64,000 nucleotides of DNA from Streptomyces liliiviolaceus (lineage in GTDB: Bacteria; Actinomycetota; Actinomycetes; Streptomycetales; Streptomycetaceae), in contig NZ_JAGPYQ010000003.1 of NCBI RefSeq assembly GCF_018070025.1, forward strand, positions 28,883 to 92,882, in the 5' to 3' direction. The translations under genes and the position numbers were made by a program. Of the stretch, positions 49,410 to 58,447 are shown in pieces (within the stretch, counting starts at the first letter, position 1; every line of letters begins with the position of its first letter). Under the pieces are notes generated by a model, which ran no database searches, was not told the origin of the DNA, and saw only the letters and a list, made by a program, of their open reading frames with translations.

Positions 49410-50723
49410 ATGGAGATCCATCTCTCTCGGCGTACCCTCCTCGGCCTGGCCGCCGGCGTCCCGGTCTCCGCGGCGCTGGCGGCCTGCGGCTCCTCCGGTC
49501 CCGGCACCGGCGGGGAGACCACCTACTGGTACCTGAACGGCCAGCCTCAGGAAGGTGTCAGAGCGGGCGCGGTGGACGCCTTCAACAAGGCCCGTCCCGA
49601 GGAGCAGATCAAGGACACCACCTTCCAGAACGACGCGTACAAGACGAAGATCAAGACCGCCATCGGTGCCGGGCGCGCGCCCACCATCATCTGGGGCTGG
49701 GGCGGCGGGACGCTGCGCAGCTATGTGAAGGCGGGCCAGGTCGAGGACCTCACCCCGTGGTTCGACGAGCACCCCGAGGTCAAGAAGCGGCTGCTGCCGT
49801 CCTCGTTCGCCGCGGCGACCGTCGACGGCAAGATCTACGCGATGCCCGGTGAGACGGTGCAGCCGATCATCCTCTACTACAACCGGAAGGTCTTCGACCA
49901 GGTCGGCGTGGAACCGCCGAAGTCCTGGGACGACATCATGGCGCTGGTGCCCAGGTTCAACGCCAAGGGCATCGCACCGTTCGCCCTCGGCGGCCAGTCC
50001 CGGTGGACGAACATGATGTGGCTGGAGTTCCTCTTCGACCGCATCGGCGGTCCGGAGGTCTTCCAGGCCGTCATCGAGGGCGAGAAGAACGCCTGGTCCG
50101 ACCCGCGCGCCATCACCGCGCTGACCAAGGTGCAGGAACTGGTCAAGGCCGACGGATTCATCAAGGGCTTCTCCTCGATCACCGCGGACTCCAACGCCGA
50201 CCAGGCGCTGCTGTACACCGGCAGGGCCGCGATGATGCTGCACGGCGCCTGGTCGTACGGCATCCAGCAGGCCAGGGGAGGGGACTTCGTCCCCAGCGGG
50301 GGGCTGGGCTACATGAACTTCCCGCCCGTCGAGGGCGGCAAGGGCGATCCCGGCAACACCGTCGGCAACCCCGCCCAGTACCTGTCCCTCTCCTCGAAGG
50401 CCGACTCCGACCAGAAGAAGACCGCCAAGGACTTCTTCGCCCGGGGCGTCCTCCAGCAGGAGGAGGTGCAGAAGTGGATCGACAACGGATCGGTCCCGAT
50501 CCGGCTGGGCACCGAGAAACTGCTGGCCGCCGCCAAGAACGCCGACTTCCTGCAGTTCACCTACGACACCGCCACCAAGGCCAAGGAATTCGGCCAGTCC
50601 TGGGACCAGGCGCTCAGTCCGACGGCCGCCGAGACCCTGCTCGACAACATCGTCAAGCTGTTCCAACTGTCCGTCTCGCCGCAGCAGTTCGCCAGCAACC
50701 TCAACGCGGTCACCGGCACATGA
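49410..50723 (+). CDS. bxlE: Sugar ABC transporter solute-binding lipoprotein, BxlE type
   Basis: A 437-residue extracellular binding protein. The N-terminus has a twin-arginine motif (SRRTLLG) and a lipobox (LAAC, Cys 25), so it is probably a Tat-exported lipoprotein. The mature part is a type 1 extracellular sugar-binding fold (TTYWYLNGQ, TIIWGWGGGTLRSYVKAG, YAMPGETVQPIILYYNRKVF, GRAAMMLHGAWSY). ATG 49410 gives the best signal peptide; GTG 49395 is possible. It is the first gene of a binding protein-permease-permease-glycosidase operon that lacks an ATPase gene, as in Streptomyces systems using the shared MsiK ATPase. Confidence 0.88.
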   Translation: MEIHLSRRTLLGLAAGVPVSAALAACGSSGPGTGGETTYWYLNGQPQEGVRAGAVDAFNKARPEEQIKDTTFQNDAYKTKIKTAIGAGRAPTIIWGWGGGTLRSYVKAGQVEDLTPWFDEHPEVKKRLLPSSFAAATVDGKIYAMPGETVQPIILYYNRKVFDQVGVEPPKSWDDIMALVPRFNAKGIAPFALGGQSRWTNMMWLEFLFDRIGGPEVFQAVIEGEKNAWSDPRAITALTKVQELVKADGFIKGFSSITADSNADQALLYTGRAAMMLHGAWSYGIQQARGGDFVPSGGLGYMNFPPVEGGKGDPGNTVGNPAQYLSLSSKADSDQKKTAKDFFARGVLQQEEVQKWIDNGSVPIRLGTEKLLAAAKNADFLQFTYDTATKAKEFGQSWDQALSPTAAETLLDNIVKLFQLSVSPQQFASNLNAVTGT

Positions 50724-51622
50724 GCGCGCTGACCAGCCGTCAGCCGCGGCACGGACCGCGCAGCATCCTGCCGTGGCTGGCGGCGCCGGCGCTGGTGGTC
50801 TTCGTCGGTTTCGCCGTGATCCCGCTCGTCGGCGTCTTCGCGCTGAGCTTCACCACGTGGGACGGAATCGGTGCCATCCACCTGTCGGGGCTGACCAGTT
50901 GGCGTGCGGTACTCACCGATCCCGGGCTGCCGCACGCCCTCGGGGTGACGTTTCTGGTGATGGCCGTCTCCTGGGCCGTCCAGACACCGCTGAGCATTCT
51001 GCTCGGCACGTTCATGGCGGGCAGCCAGCGCTACCGTGCCGTGCTGGGCGTGGTGTACTTCGTACCGCTGATGCTCAGCTCCGCGGCGATCGCGCTCGCG
51101 TACAAAGCCCTGCTTGACCCCAACTTCGGGCTCGGTGCCGGGCTGAAGATCCAGCTGCTCAGCCAGGACTGGCTGGGGCGGCCCGGGCTCGCGTTCGGAG
51201 TCGTCGTGTTCGTCGTCTCCTGGCAGTTCATCCCGTTCCACTCCCTGATCTACCAGGGTGGCGTCCAGCAGATCCCGAAGTCCCTCTACGAAGCAGCACA
51301 GTTGGACGGAGCCGGGCGGATCCGGCAGTTCTTCAGCATCACGCTGCCCCAGCTGAAATACACCATCATCACCTCGTCCACGCTGATGGTGGTCGGGTCG
51401 CTGACCTTCTTCGACCTCATCTTCGTCCTGACCGAGGGCGGCCCCGGCGACGCCACCCGCGTCCTCGCCCTGGACATGTACAAGCGGGGATTCCAGGCCA
51501 GCCTGATGGGACCGGCCAGCGCCATCGCGGTCATCCTGGTCCTGGTGGGGCTGGCCCTGGCCCTGCTGCTGCGCCGGCTCGGGGGCCGCGACGCCGGCGC
51601 GAGCCAACTTGAGGGGGCCTGA
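50720..51622 (+). CDS. bxlF: Sugar ABC transporter permease, BxlF (MalF) type
   Basis: A 300-residue integral membrane protein with six helices and the EAA loop (LYEAAQLDGAGRIRQFFSITLPQL) that contacts the ATPase. It overlaps the binding-protein stop by ATGA. The partner permease follows immediately. It should take up the sugar bound by the upstream lipoprotein. Confidence 0.9.
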   Translation: MSALTSRQPRHGPRSILPWLAAPALVVFVGFAVIPLVGVFALSFTTWDGIGAIHLSGLTSWRAVLTDPGLPHALGVTFLVMAVSWAVQTPLSILLGTFMAGSQRYRAVLGVVYFVPLMLSSAAIALAYKALLDPNFGLGAGLKIQLLSQDWLGRPGLAFGVVVFVVSWQFIPFHSLIYQGGVQQIPKSLYEAAQLDGAGRIRQFFSITLPQLKYTIITSSTLMVVGSLTFFDLIFVLTEGGPGDATRVLALDMYKRGFQASLMGPASAIAVILVLVGLALALLLRRLGGRDAGASQLEGA

Positions 51623-51623
51623 G

Positions 51624-52520
51624 GTGACCGACACGCTGACCGAACCGCGGCGACCGCGGCAGGCCGGCCACTGCGAGCGGCAGGCTCCGACCCGTCCGGC
51701 GGCCCGCAGACGCAACTGGGCCGGCGGCCTGGCCGGCTGGCTCTGGCTCGTCGTCGTGGCCGTACCGCTGTACTGGACCCTCATCACCAGCTTCAAAGCC
51801 CAGAACCGCTACTACGCGAGCAACCCGCTGGTGCCGTCGGGCGACCCGACGCTGGACAACTACCGGCTGGTCATCGAGTCCGACTTCCTCCGCTACTTCG
51901 TGAACAGCGCCGTGGTCACCGCCGGCGCCGTGGTGCCGGCCGTCCTGTTCTCCTTCATGGCCGCGTACGCGATCGTTCGCGGCTGGCGCATGCGGATCCT
52001 GCGGGCCATGAACGGGCTGTTCCTCATGGGCCTGGCCATCCCCCTGCAGGCGACGGTCATCCCGGTCTACCTGATCATCATCAAGCTGCAGCTGTACGAC
52101 AGCCTGACGGCGCTGATCCTCCCGTCGATCGCCTTCGCCATCCCGCTGTCGGTACTGGTGCTGTCCAACTTCATCCGCGATGTGCCCAAAGAGCTGTTCG
52201 ACTCGATGCGGGTCGACGGCGCCACCGAATGGACGACACTGTGGCGGCTGGCGGCGCCGCTCACCCGCCCGGCGATCCTCACCGTCAGCATCTTCAACGC
52301 ACTGACCATCTGGAACGGATTCCTGCTGCCGCTCATCCTGACGCAAAGCCCTGACCGCCGGACCCTGCCGCTCGCACTGTGGACCTTCCAGGGCCAGTAC
52401 GGGGTCAACGTCCCCGCGGTCGTCGCCGCCGTCGTCCTGACCACCCTGCCCGTCCTGGTGCTGTACGCGTTCGGCCGACGCCAACTGCTGAGCGGTCTGA
52501 CCGCCGGGTTCAGCCGTTGA
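51624..52520 (+). CDS. bxlG: Sugar ABC transporter permease, BxlG (MalG) type
   Basis: A 298-residue permease with six helices and the EAA-type loop (LFDSMRVDGATEWTTLWRLAAPLTRPA). GTG 51624 lies 1 base past the previous stop; an in-frame ATG at 51609 would overlap the first permease. It pairs with the upstream permease. A 163-base gap without recognisable features separates it from the glycosidase gene. Confidence 0.9.
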   Translation: MTDTLTEPRRPRQAGHCERQAPTRPAARRRNWAGGLAGWLWLVVVAVPLYWTLITSFKAQNRYYASNPLVPSGDPTLDNYRLVIESDFLRYFVNSAVVTAGAVVPAVLFSFMAAYAIVRGWRMRILRAMNGLFLMGLAIPLQATVIPVYLIIIKLQLYDSLTALILPSIAFAIPLSVLVLSNFIRDVPKELFDSMRVDGATEWTTLWRLAAPLTRPAILTVSIFNALTIWNGFLLPLILTQSPDRRTLPLALWTFQGQYGVNVPAVVAAVVLTTLPVLVLYAFGRRQLLSGLTAGFSR

Positions 52521-52683
52521 CCGACGCCGACGCCGACGCCGACACCTATGCCGGGGCCCGTGAGCGGACTGTGCCGGGACCGACGTCGGGATCCCGGACG
52601 CGATCTGCCCCGTACCGAGTCCTGCTCGTCTACCTGTTGGTCCGTCGCGCCTCGGTCGAGGTTCTGACGGGCCTGGGAGGAAC

Positions 52684-55065
52684 ATGAACGCCACCGTGGC
52701 CGCAGAGGACACCCCCGGAGTCTTCCTCTGGAACGACCCCACCGTTCCTGTCACCGCGCGAGTCGACGCCCTGATCGACGCGATGACCTTGCAGGAGAAG
52801 ACCGCCCAGCTGTACGGAGTGTGGGTGGGCGCCTCCGATCAGGGCGACGAGGTGGCACCTCACCAGCACGACATGGAGGAGGCCGTCGATCTCGACACAC
52901 TCCTGCCCTTCGGGCTGGGGCAGCTGACCCGGCCCTTCGGCACGGTCCCGGTCGACCCCGCTCTGGGCGCACTCTCCCTGGCCCGCACCCAGACCCGTAT
53001 CGCCGCCACGAACCGGTTCAACATCCCCGCTCTCGCGCATGACGAGTGTCTGGCCGGCTTCGCCGCCTGGGGGGCGACGGTCTACCCCGTTCCGCTGTCC
53101 TGGGGCGCCACCTTCGATCCGGACACGGTGCGGCGCATGGCCGCCGCCATCGGCCGCGACATGCGTGCCGTCGGTGTCCACCAAGGTCTCGCGCCCGTCC
53201 TGGACGTGGTGCGCGACGCCCGCTGGGGCCGGGTCGAGGAGGCCATCGGCGAGGACCCGTACCTCGTCGGCACCCTGGGAACGGCATACGTGCAGGGCCT
53301 TGAGTCCGCCGGGATCGTCGCGACGCTCAAGCACTTCGCCGGCTACTCGGCCTCCCGGGCCGGCCGTAACCTCGCTCCCGCCTCCCTGGGCCCGCGTGAG
53401 CGCGCCGACGTTCTGCTGCCTCCCTTCGAGATGGCCATACGGGAAGGCCGCCCCCGGTCGGTGATGAGCGCCTACACCGACACCGACGGCATGCCCTCGG
53501 CGGCCGACGAGGATCTGCTCACCGGGCTGCTGCGCGACACGTGGGGCTTCGACGGCACCGTCGTCGCCGACTACTTCGCCATCGCCTTCCTGAAGACCCT
53601 GCACGGCATCGCGGCCGACTGGGCCGGAGCCGCCGCCACGGCGCTGCGCGCGGGCGTCGACGTCGAACTGCCCAGCGTCAAGACGTACGGCGCGCCCCTG
53701 GCCGACGCCGTTGCCGACGGCCGCGTACCGGAGGCCGCCGTCGACCGCGCCCTGCGCCGGATACTCACCCAGAAAGCGGTGCTCGGCCTGCTCGACCCGG
53801 ACTGGAACCCCGTGCCGGCCGCGCTCGACGGAGCGGACCTCGACGATCCGGCCGCCCTGCGCGGCCGGATCGACCTGGACGGTCCTGACAACCGCGCGCT
53901 GGCCCGCACGGTCGCCGAGGAGGCGGTCGTACTGCTGAGCAACGACGGCACCCTGCCGCTCGGGCGGCCCCGCCGCATCGCCCTGCTCGGTCCCAACGCC
54001 GACGAGCCCACCGCCGTACTGGGCTGCTACTCCTTCCCCCAGCACATCGGCGTCCGGCACCCCGGCACCCCGCTCGGCATCGAGCTCCCCACGCTGCGGG
54101 ACACGCTCGCCGCCGAGTTCCCCGAGGCCGAGATCACGGTCGCCCGCGGCACCGGAATCGACGACGGAGACCTCTCCGGTCTCCACGAGGCCGTGCAGGC
54201 GGCACGCGAGGCCGATGTCGCCCTCGTCGTGCTCGGCGACCGCGCCGGACTCTTCGGGCGGGGCACCAGCGGAGAGGGATGCGACGTCGCGACACTGGCG
54301 CTGCCGGGCGCACAGCAGCAACTGCTCGACACCCTCCTCGATCAGGAGACACCCCTGGTCACCGTGCTGCTCGCGGGACGGCCGTACGCACTCGGCCGCG
54401 CCGCGCGGGAGTCCGCCGCGATCGTGCAGTCCTTCTTCCCGGGGGAGGAGGGCACCCATGCCATCGCCGGGGTGCTCAGCGGCCGTACCAACCCCTCCGG
54501 ACGTCTGCCGGTCAGCGTGCCGCGCGGGCCGGGATCCCAGCCGGCCACCTACCTCGGGGCGCGGCTCGCGCAAGCCAGCGAGGTGTCCAGCATCGACCCG
54601 ACCCCCGCGTTCGCCTTCGGCCACGGTCTGTCCTACACGCGATTCGAGTGGACGGACCTGACCGTGGACGCCCATGAGGCCCCGACGGACGGCGAGTTCA
54701 CCCTCGCCTTCACCGTCCGCAACGCGGGCGGACGGTCCGGAACCGAGGTGGTCCAGGTCTATCTGCACGACCCGGTCGCCTCCGTCGTCCAGCCGGTGCA
54801 ACGCCTGATCGGCTACACCCGGGTCGCACTGGAGCCGGACGAGGCACGGCGCCTGCGCGTCACGGTCCCGGCCGACCTCGCATCCTTCACCGGTCGAGAC
54901 GGCCGGCGCGTCGTCGAACCGGGCGACCTGGACGTACGGTTGGCCGCCTCCAGCGCGGATCCGCGTCTGACGGCCAGGGTCACCCTCACCGGAGCGGAAC
55001 GCCACGTGGATCACACGCGCCGCCTGCACGCCACGGTCGAACAGGAGCCGGCCACCCGGGCATGA
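52684..55065 (+). CDS. bxlA: Glycoside hydrolase family 3 beta-xylosidase/beta-glucosidase, BxlA type
   Basis: A 793-residue intracellular glycosidase (no signal peptide). The GH3 N-terminal barrel (about 25-350) contains GRVEEAIGEDPYLVG, LKHFAGYSASRAGRN and the nucleophile region GFDGTVVADYF with candidate Asp 296; the GH3 C-terminal domain (about 400-610) contains VALVVLGDRAG and PGEEGTHAIAGVLSGRTNPSGRLPVSV-like sequence; a fibronectin III-like domain ends the protein (about 680-760). Its place after bxlEFG-like transport genes suggests cleavage of imported xylobiose. Beta-glucosidase activity cannot be excluded. GGGAGGAAC precedes the ATG. Confidence 0.9.
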   Translation: MNATVAAEDTPGVFLWNDPTVPVTARVDALIDAMTLQEKTAQLYGVWVGASDQGDEVAPHQHDMEEAVDLDTLLPFGLGQLTRPFGTVPVDPALGALSLARTQTRIAATNRFNIPALAHDECLAGFAAWGATVYPVPLSWGATFDPDTVRRMAAAIGRDMRAVGVHQGLAPVLDVVRDARWGRVEEAIGEDPYLVGTLGTAYVQGLESAGIVATLKHFAGYSASRAGRNLAPASLGPRERADVLLPPFEMAIREGRPRSVMSAYTDTDGMPSAADEDLLTGLLRDTWGFDGTVVADYFAIAFLKTLHGIAADWAGAAATALRAGVDVELPSVKTYGAPLADAVADGRVPEAAVDRALRRILTQKAVLGLLDPDWNPVPAALDGADLDDPAALRGRIDLDGPDNRALARTVAEEAVVLLSNDGTLPLGRPRRIALLGPNADEPTAVLGCYSFPQHIGVRHPGTPLGIELPTLRDTLAAEFPEAEITVARGTGIDDGDLSGLHEAVQAAREADVALVVLGDRAGLFGRGTSGEGCDVATLALPGAQQQLLDTLLDQETPLVTVLLAGRPYALGRAARESAAIVQSFFPGEEGTHAIAGVLSGRTNPSGRLPVSVPRGPGSQPATYLGARLAQASEVSSIDPTPAFAFGHGLSYTRFEWTDLTVDAHEAPTDGEFTLAFTVRNAGGRSGTEVVQVYLHDPVASVVQPVQRLIGYTRVALEPDEARRLRVTVPADLASFTGRDGRRVVEPGDLDVRLAASSADPRLTARVTLTGAERHVDHTRRLHATVEQEPATRA

Positions 55066-55535
55066 AGCGGGCCCGCGCAGCGCACGCTGCCGCGGCGGCG
55101 CTGCGTCCCGCTGTCGGGCGCCCCGTTCCGAACCGGGCGGCGACCACCCGGACCTCGGCCTCGGTCGTCCGTGGCCAGCGGGACTGTCTGACATTGGTGG
55201 ACCGAGGAATCAGCCCGCCCCCTGGTGTCCGGCGCAGTACACACAAATACGGCCCCGCGGACTGACCTTGTGTCAGTGGAGTCGGGCACCGCCCGGGCCA
55301 ACTGGGGCTCTGCTAGCTGGCGGAGACATGCCAGCACCACTACCTCGGGCATGCGGTGGCGGAGGCGTCCTGTACCGGCCGGCCGGTCACGGCCGATCGG
55401 CAGTTCTGGGCGAGGCGCGTCGGCTGACTTGCGCAGCACGATTACGCCACCGTGAGGTGTCCCGGTAGGACGTCTTCCGTGCGACGCTGACGCACTCACA
55501 GCACCTTCGACAACGCGACAAGAGGGGGACAGCTC
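55066..55535. other. Intergenic region, no feature seen
   Basis: These 470 bases between the glycosidase and the next gene show no homologous coding sequence, strong hairpin or operator. The promoter of the 55536 gene is expected at its right end. Confidence 0.6.
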
Positions 55536-56450
55536 ATGCCATGGGAGGCACTCAAGACGAAACTAGGTGAACTGAAAGCCCGGGTCGAGTACACCGAACC
55601 GTTCTGGCTGGTGACGTGGGAGACGGACCGCTTCTCGGCGCACCCGGCGTTCCTGGACTCGCACCTCACCACCGGTGCCCTTGCGGGGATGGTGCGCGGC
55701 GACACCGAGGTCCTGCGGCACAACCGGGTGGTGACCGATGGGTTTCTGGATCGGGAGATGCGGGATGTGTACATAGCGCTCGATACCAAGGCCGAGAAGT
55801 GCGCCGACGTGAGCGACCGTATTCGTCTCCTGCGCCACTGGCAGAGCGCCAAGTACATGGGCGTCGTCGTCGGCGTCTCGGGGATCGTTCCTCAGGCCAA
55901 TAAATTCGCCGCACAACACGCGTCCACCTGCGCGGAATTCGTGCATGCGCATGCCGCGTTCCTGGCCGCCGGCCAGTCGCTGAACCCGCCGTACAGGCCC
56001 GCTGAAGACCGGGAGGAGTTGATGAGGCGGTACAACCTGGCGCTGGCGGCGGCGGGCGGGGCGCAGCCCCTGCCCACCAAAGACGAGAGCGCCTGGGCCG
56101 CCCACAGTGAATCCTTCGTCAAAGCAGTGCAAGCGCAAGCGGCGCAGCTCACCTTCGGCAGCCCGCAGGCGGCCGTCGGGCACGCCCTCAAGCACCTGTC
56201 CCGCGGCGCGTCGGGCGTCCTGGCGAACGTGAACGAGCAGCAAATGGACGGCCTCGTCAAGGGCTATCTCACGGAGGCTAGGGACAAGATCCGCAATACC
56301 GATGTCGCGGCGGTCACCAGCGCACTGGACCAGTGCGCCGGCAGCCGCACGTACTACTTTGGCGAGGTGGGCCGGGAGGTGGCGATGGTCGCGGTGAGTC
56401 CCAGCGGTCTGGCCTGGATCAGCACCTACTACACGGATGGCCGGGCCTGA
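55536..56450 (+). CDS. Hypothetical protein, 304 residues
   Basis: Soluble protein with coding-type third positions, preceded by GAGGGGGACAGCTC. It starts MPWEALKTKLGELKARVEY and reads as largely helical, with IALDTKAEKCADVSDRIRLL, YLTEARDKIRNTDVAAVTSAL, and a C-terminal segment SRTYYFGEVGREVAMVAVSP that could be a beta unit. There is no signal peptide, membrane helix or known catalytic motif. I recognise no family and the neighbours give no clue. Confidence 0.65.
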   Translation: MPWEALKTKLGELKARVEYTEPFWLVTWETDRFSAHPAFLDSHLTTGALAGMVRGDTEVLRHNRVVTDGFLDREMRDVYIALDTKAEKCADVSDRIRLLRHWQSAKYMGVVVGVSGIVPQANKFAAQHASTCAEFVHAHAAFLAAGQSLNPPYRPAEDREELMRRYNLALAAAGGAQPLPTKDESAWAAHSESFVKAVQAQAAQLTFGSPQAAVGHALKHLSRGASGVLANVNEQQMDGLVKGYLTEARDKIRNTDVAAVTSALDQCAGSRTYYFGEVGREVAMVAVSPSGLAWISTYYTDGRA

Positions 56451-56578
56451 GCGGCTCAAGAACCCGTCCCCGCAGGCTGATCCGTCCGGTCCGTCACCCA
56501 TACCGCAGGGTGCGCTGTGTCAGCGATGCAGACGGCTGTCGACACAGCGGCCACCGCGGCGGCGCATGAAGGTGTGCG

Positions 56579-56760
56579 GTGACGGTACAGACCGTCCTGG
56601 TCATGGATGTGCAGAACATCATCGTGGAACGGTTCGCGGACCCGGCCTACCTCGAACGGCTCGGCCGGGCCCTCGAAGCGGCGCGCGGCGGGGCAGTCGG
56701 TCGTTCACGCCACCGTCGGTTTCCGGCCCGGCGATGGACTCCTGCATCGGGGACGTCGCC
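56579..56760 (+). pseudogene. Isochorismatase-family (cysteine hydrolase) N-terminal relic
   Basis: GTG 56579 opens VQTVLVMDVQNIIVERFADP, then YLERLGRALEAAR, the start of a cysteine hydrolase with its catalytic Asp in MDVQ. Near 56690 the homology jumps frame to AGQSVVHATVGFRPGDG and ends. The Lys and Cys parts of the triad are missing. Truncated and frameshifted. Confidence 0.6.
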
Positions 56761-57030
56761 CGGATCGGCGAGGCTGCCCTGGACGCCGCCGGCGGCGGAC
56801 GGGATCCGGCCTTCGAAGCCGTGCTCGCCCGTCCTGTCGGTGATCTCCTGGCCATGGACCGGGTCGTCCTGGAGCCGCCGTGGTGCGGGCACGACCGGGG
56901 CCACGCACTGGCCGGGGCCGCGATCCGACGCCTGTCCCAGGACTGCGTAGCCGTAGCGTGCGAACCGGGTTCCGTCGACGGCCGCGAGCTGAGCGAGGAC
57001 CAGCACCCGTGCCTGCCGAGCGGTGGCGAG
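56731..57030 (+). pseudogene. Fragment resembling an acetyltransferase-type (GNAT-like) protein
   Basis: In a third frame, SCIGDVARIGEAALDAAGGG ... FEAVLARPVGDLLAMDRVVL, PPWCGHDRGHALAGAAIRRL and SQDCVAVACEPGSVDGREL is recognisable. It resembles the A-x-x-R-G-x-G-x-G-x-x-L core and following strand of GNAT-like Streptomyces hypotheticals. It has no start of its own and is joined to the isochorismatase relic. Function lost. Confidence 0.4.
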
Positions 57031-57261
57031 CGCGGAGCCGTCAGCGGGCCGGTGATCGCGCCGACGATGGCCCCGGTCGTGTCCGGGTCGGTGGTCGTCG
57101 GGCACAGTGCCCGCAGCGTCTGGTGCCTGCGATCGCAAGGCGCCGGAACGGCCTTGTGGCGGAGCCACCTGGGCGTTCCGGCAACGCCGCTGGGGATCCC
57201 CCTCCGGGGGAGTGCGTGCCAGTTTCTTGTAGGCGCTCGGGCGGGTCCGCGCGCGGAGGGA

Positions 57262-57294
57262 CTGTCGGCCCCGCTGGTCTTGCGGGGCCGACAG
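57262..57294 (-). terminator. Intrinsic terminator after the SDR gene
   Basis: A perfect 13-bp stem (CTGTCGGCCCCGC / GCGGGGCCGACAG) with a 7-base loop lies 24 bases past the SDR stop at 57318. Confidence 0.9.
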
Positions 57295-57317
57295 CCTCCG
57301 TCATGGGCGGCGCCTGA

Positions 57318-58286
57318 TCAGAAGGCGTTGACTTCGGTCAACTGCGCAGACAGGTCCCACAGCCGAGTCGCTTCGTCCTCGTCGGCGGCGTGTGGGGCCA
57401 CTCCTCCTGTGCTCATGTCGAACAGGTCGGTGGCGATGTCGGCGACCTCGCAGTCTTCGAGATAGGCGCCGCCGCGATCGGTCGGCAGGGGCACGGTCGC
57501 GGCCCAGACCGAGGTGGCGGCACCTTGTTCCGGCGACTTGAACATGTCCGGGTTCTTGGGAGTGCCGTTCTCGTTCGTCCATCCCATGGCGACCTGCTCC
57601 GCCAGGGGGAGGTGGCGCTGGAGGTTGGTGTCGATGACACCGGGATGCACCGAGAAGGCGCGGACGCCTGAACCCTGCCCCAGAACGTCGAGATGCCGGG
57701 CGAACAACGCATTCGCTGTCTTGGCCTGGCCGTACGCGAGCCACTTGTCGTACGGCTCGACCTGGAAGTGCGGATCCTCCCAGCGGATCCCGCTCATGCG
57801 ATGCCCTCGGGAGGAGACCGCCACCACGCGGGCACCGTCACCGGCGGCGAGCGCGGGCCACAGACGGTTGACCAGAGCGAAATGTCCCAGGTGGTTGGCG
57901 GCGAACTGTGACTCCCATCCCGGGCCCACGCGTGTCAGCGGTGGAGCCATGATGCCGGCGGAGCCGACCAGGATGTCCAGGCCGCGGCCCGAGGCGAGGT
58001 AGCGCTCGGCGAAGGCTTCGACGCCGGCAAGGTCCGCGAGGTCGAGCTCGTCGACCTCGACGTCGCCCAGGTCGGCGAGTACCGCTCGCGCGGTGTCGGG
58101 ACGCCGGGCCGGTACGACTACCCGGGCTCCCGCGCCGGCCAGTGCTCGCGTCGTGGCCAGGCCGACACCGGAGTAACCTCCCGTGACCAGAGCTGTGCGA
58201 CCGGACAGATCCACATGGGCGAGGACATCCCCGGTCGTCGACCTCGCGTCGAACCCGGAGCCGATCGGCTTCTGTGTAGCAGTCAA
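57318..58286 (-). CDS. SDR oxidoreductase (retinol dehydrogenase/WWOX-like)
   Basis: A 322-residue short-chain dehydrogenase. TTG 58286, with GGAGAG six bases upstream, gives the family start TATQKPIGSGF; a longer frame to 58508 is antisense to the divergent regulator's leader. The cofactor loop is TGGYSGVG, SAGIMAPPL carries the Asn-Ala-Gly-like motif (here Ser-Ala-Gly), VVAVSSRGHRMSG the Ser, and YGQAKTANALF the Tyr/Lys pair. It is divergent from an MmyB-type regulator, a common pairing in Streptomyces. The substrate is unknown. Confidence 0.88.
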   Translation of the reverse strand: MTATQKPIGSGFDARSTTGDVLAHVDLSGRTALVTGGYSGVGLATTRALAGAGARVVVPARRPDTARAVLADLGDVEVDELDLADLAGVEAFAERYLASGRGLDILVGSAGIMAPPLTRVGPGWESQFAANHLGHFALVNRLWPALAAGDGARVVAVSSRGHRMSGIRWEDPHFQVEPYDKWLAYGQAKTANALFARHLDVLGQGSGVRAFSVHPGVIDTNLQRHLPLAEQVAMGWTNENGTPKNPDMFKSPEQGAATSVWAATVPLPTDRGGAYLEDCEVADIATDLFDMSTGGVAPHAADEDEATRLWDLSAQLTEVNAF

Positions 58287-58447
58287 CGTTCTCTCCAAAA
58301 CCAAGCAGGTGAAAGCAGTACGGGCACGCCGCCTGAGGAGCGGCCCCGAGACCAGGAGACGCCCAGGGCGGTCCATGAGGGAGAGTTCGCGAGGGGGGTA
58401 CTCAGCGTGACTCCCACGCGAGACTCCGGCATCGTAAAGTCGGATGA

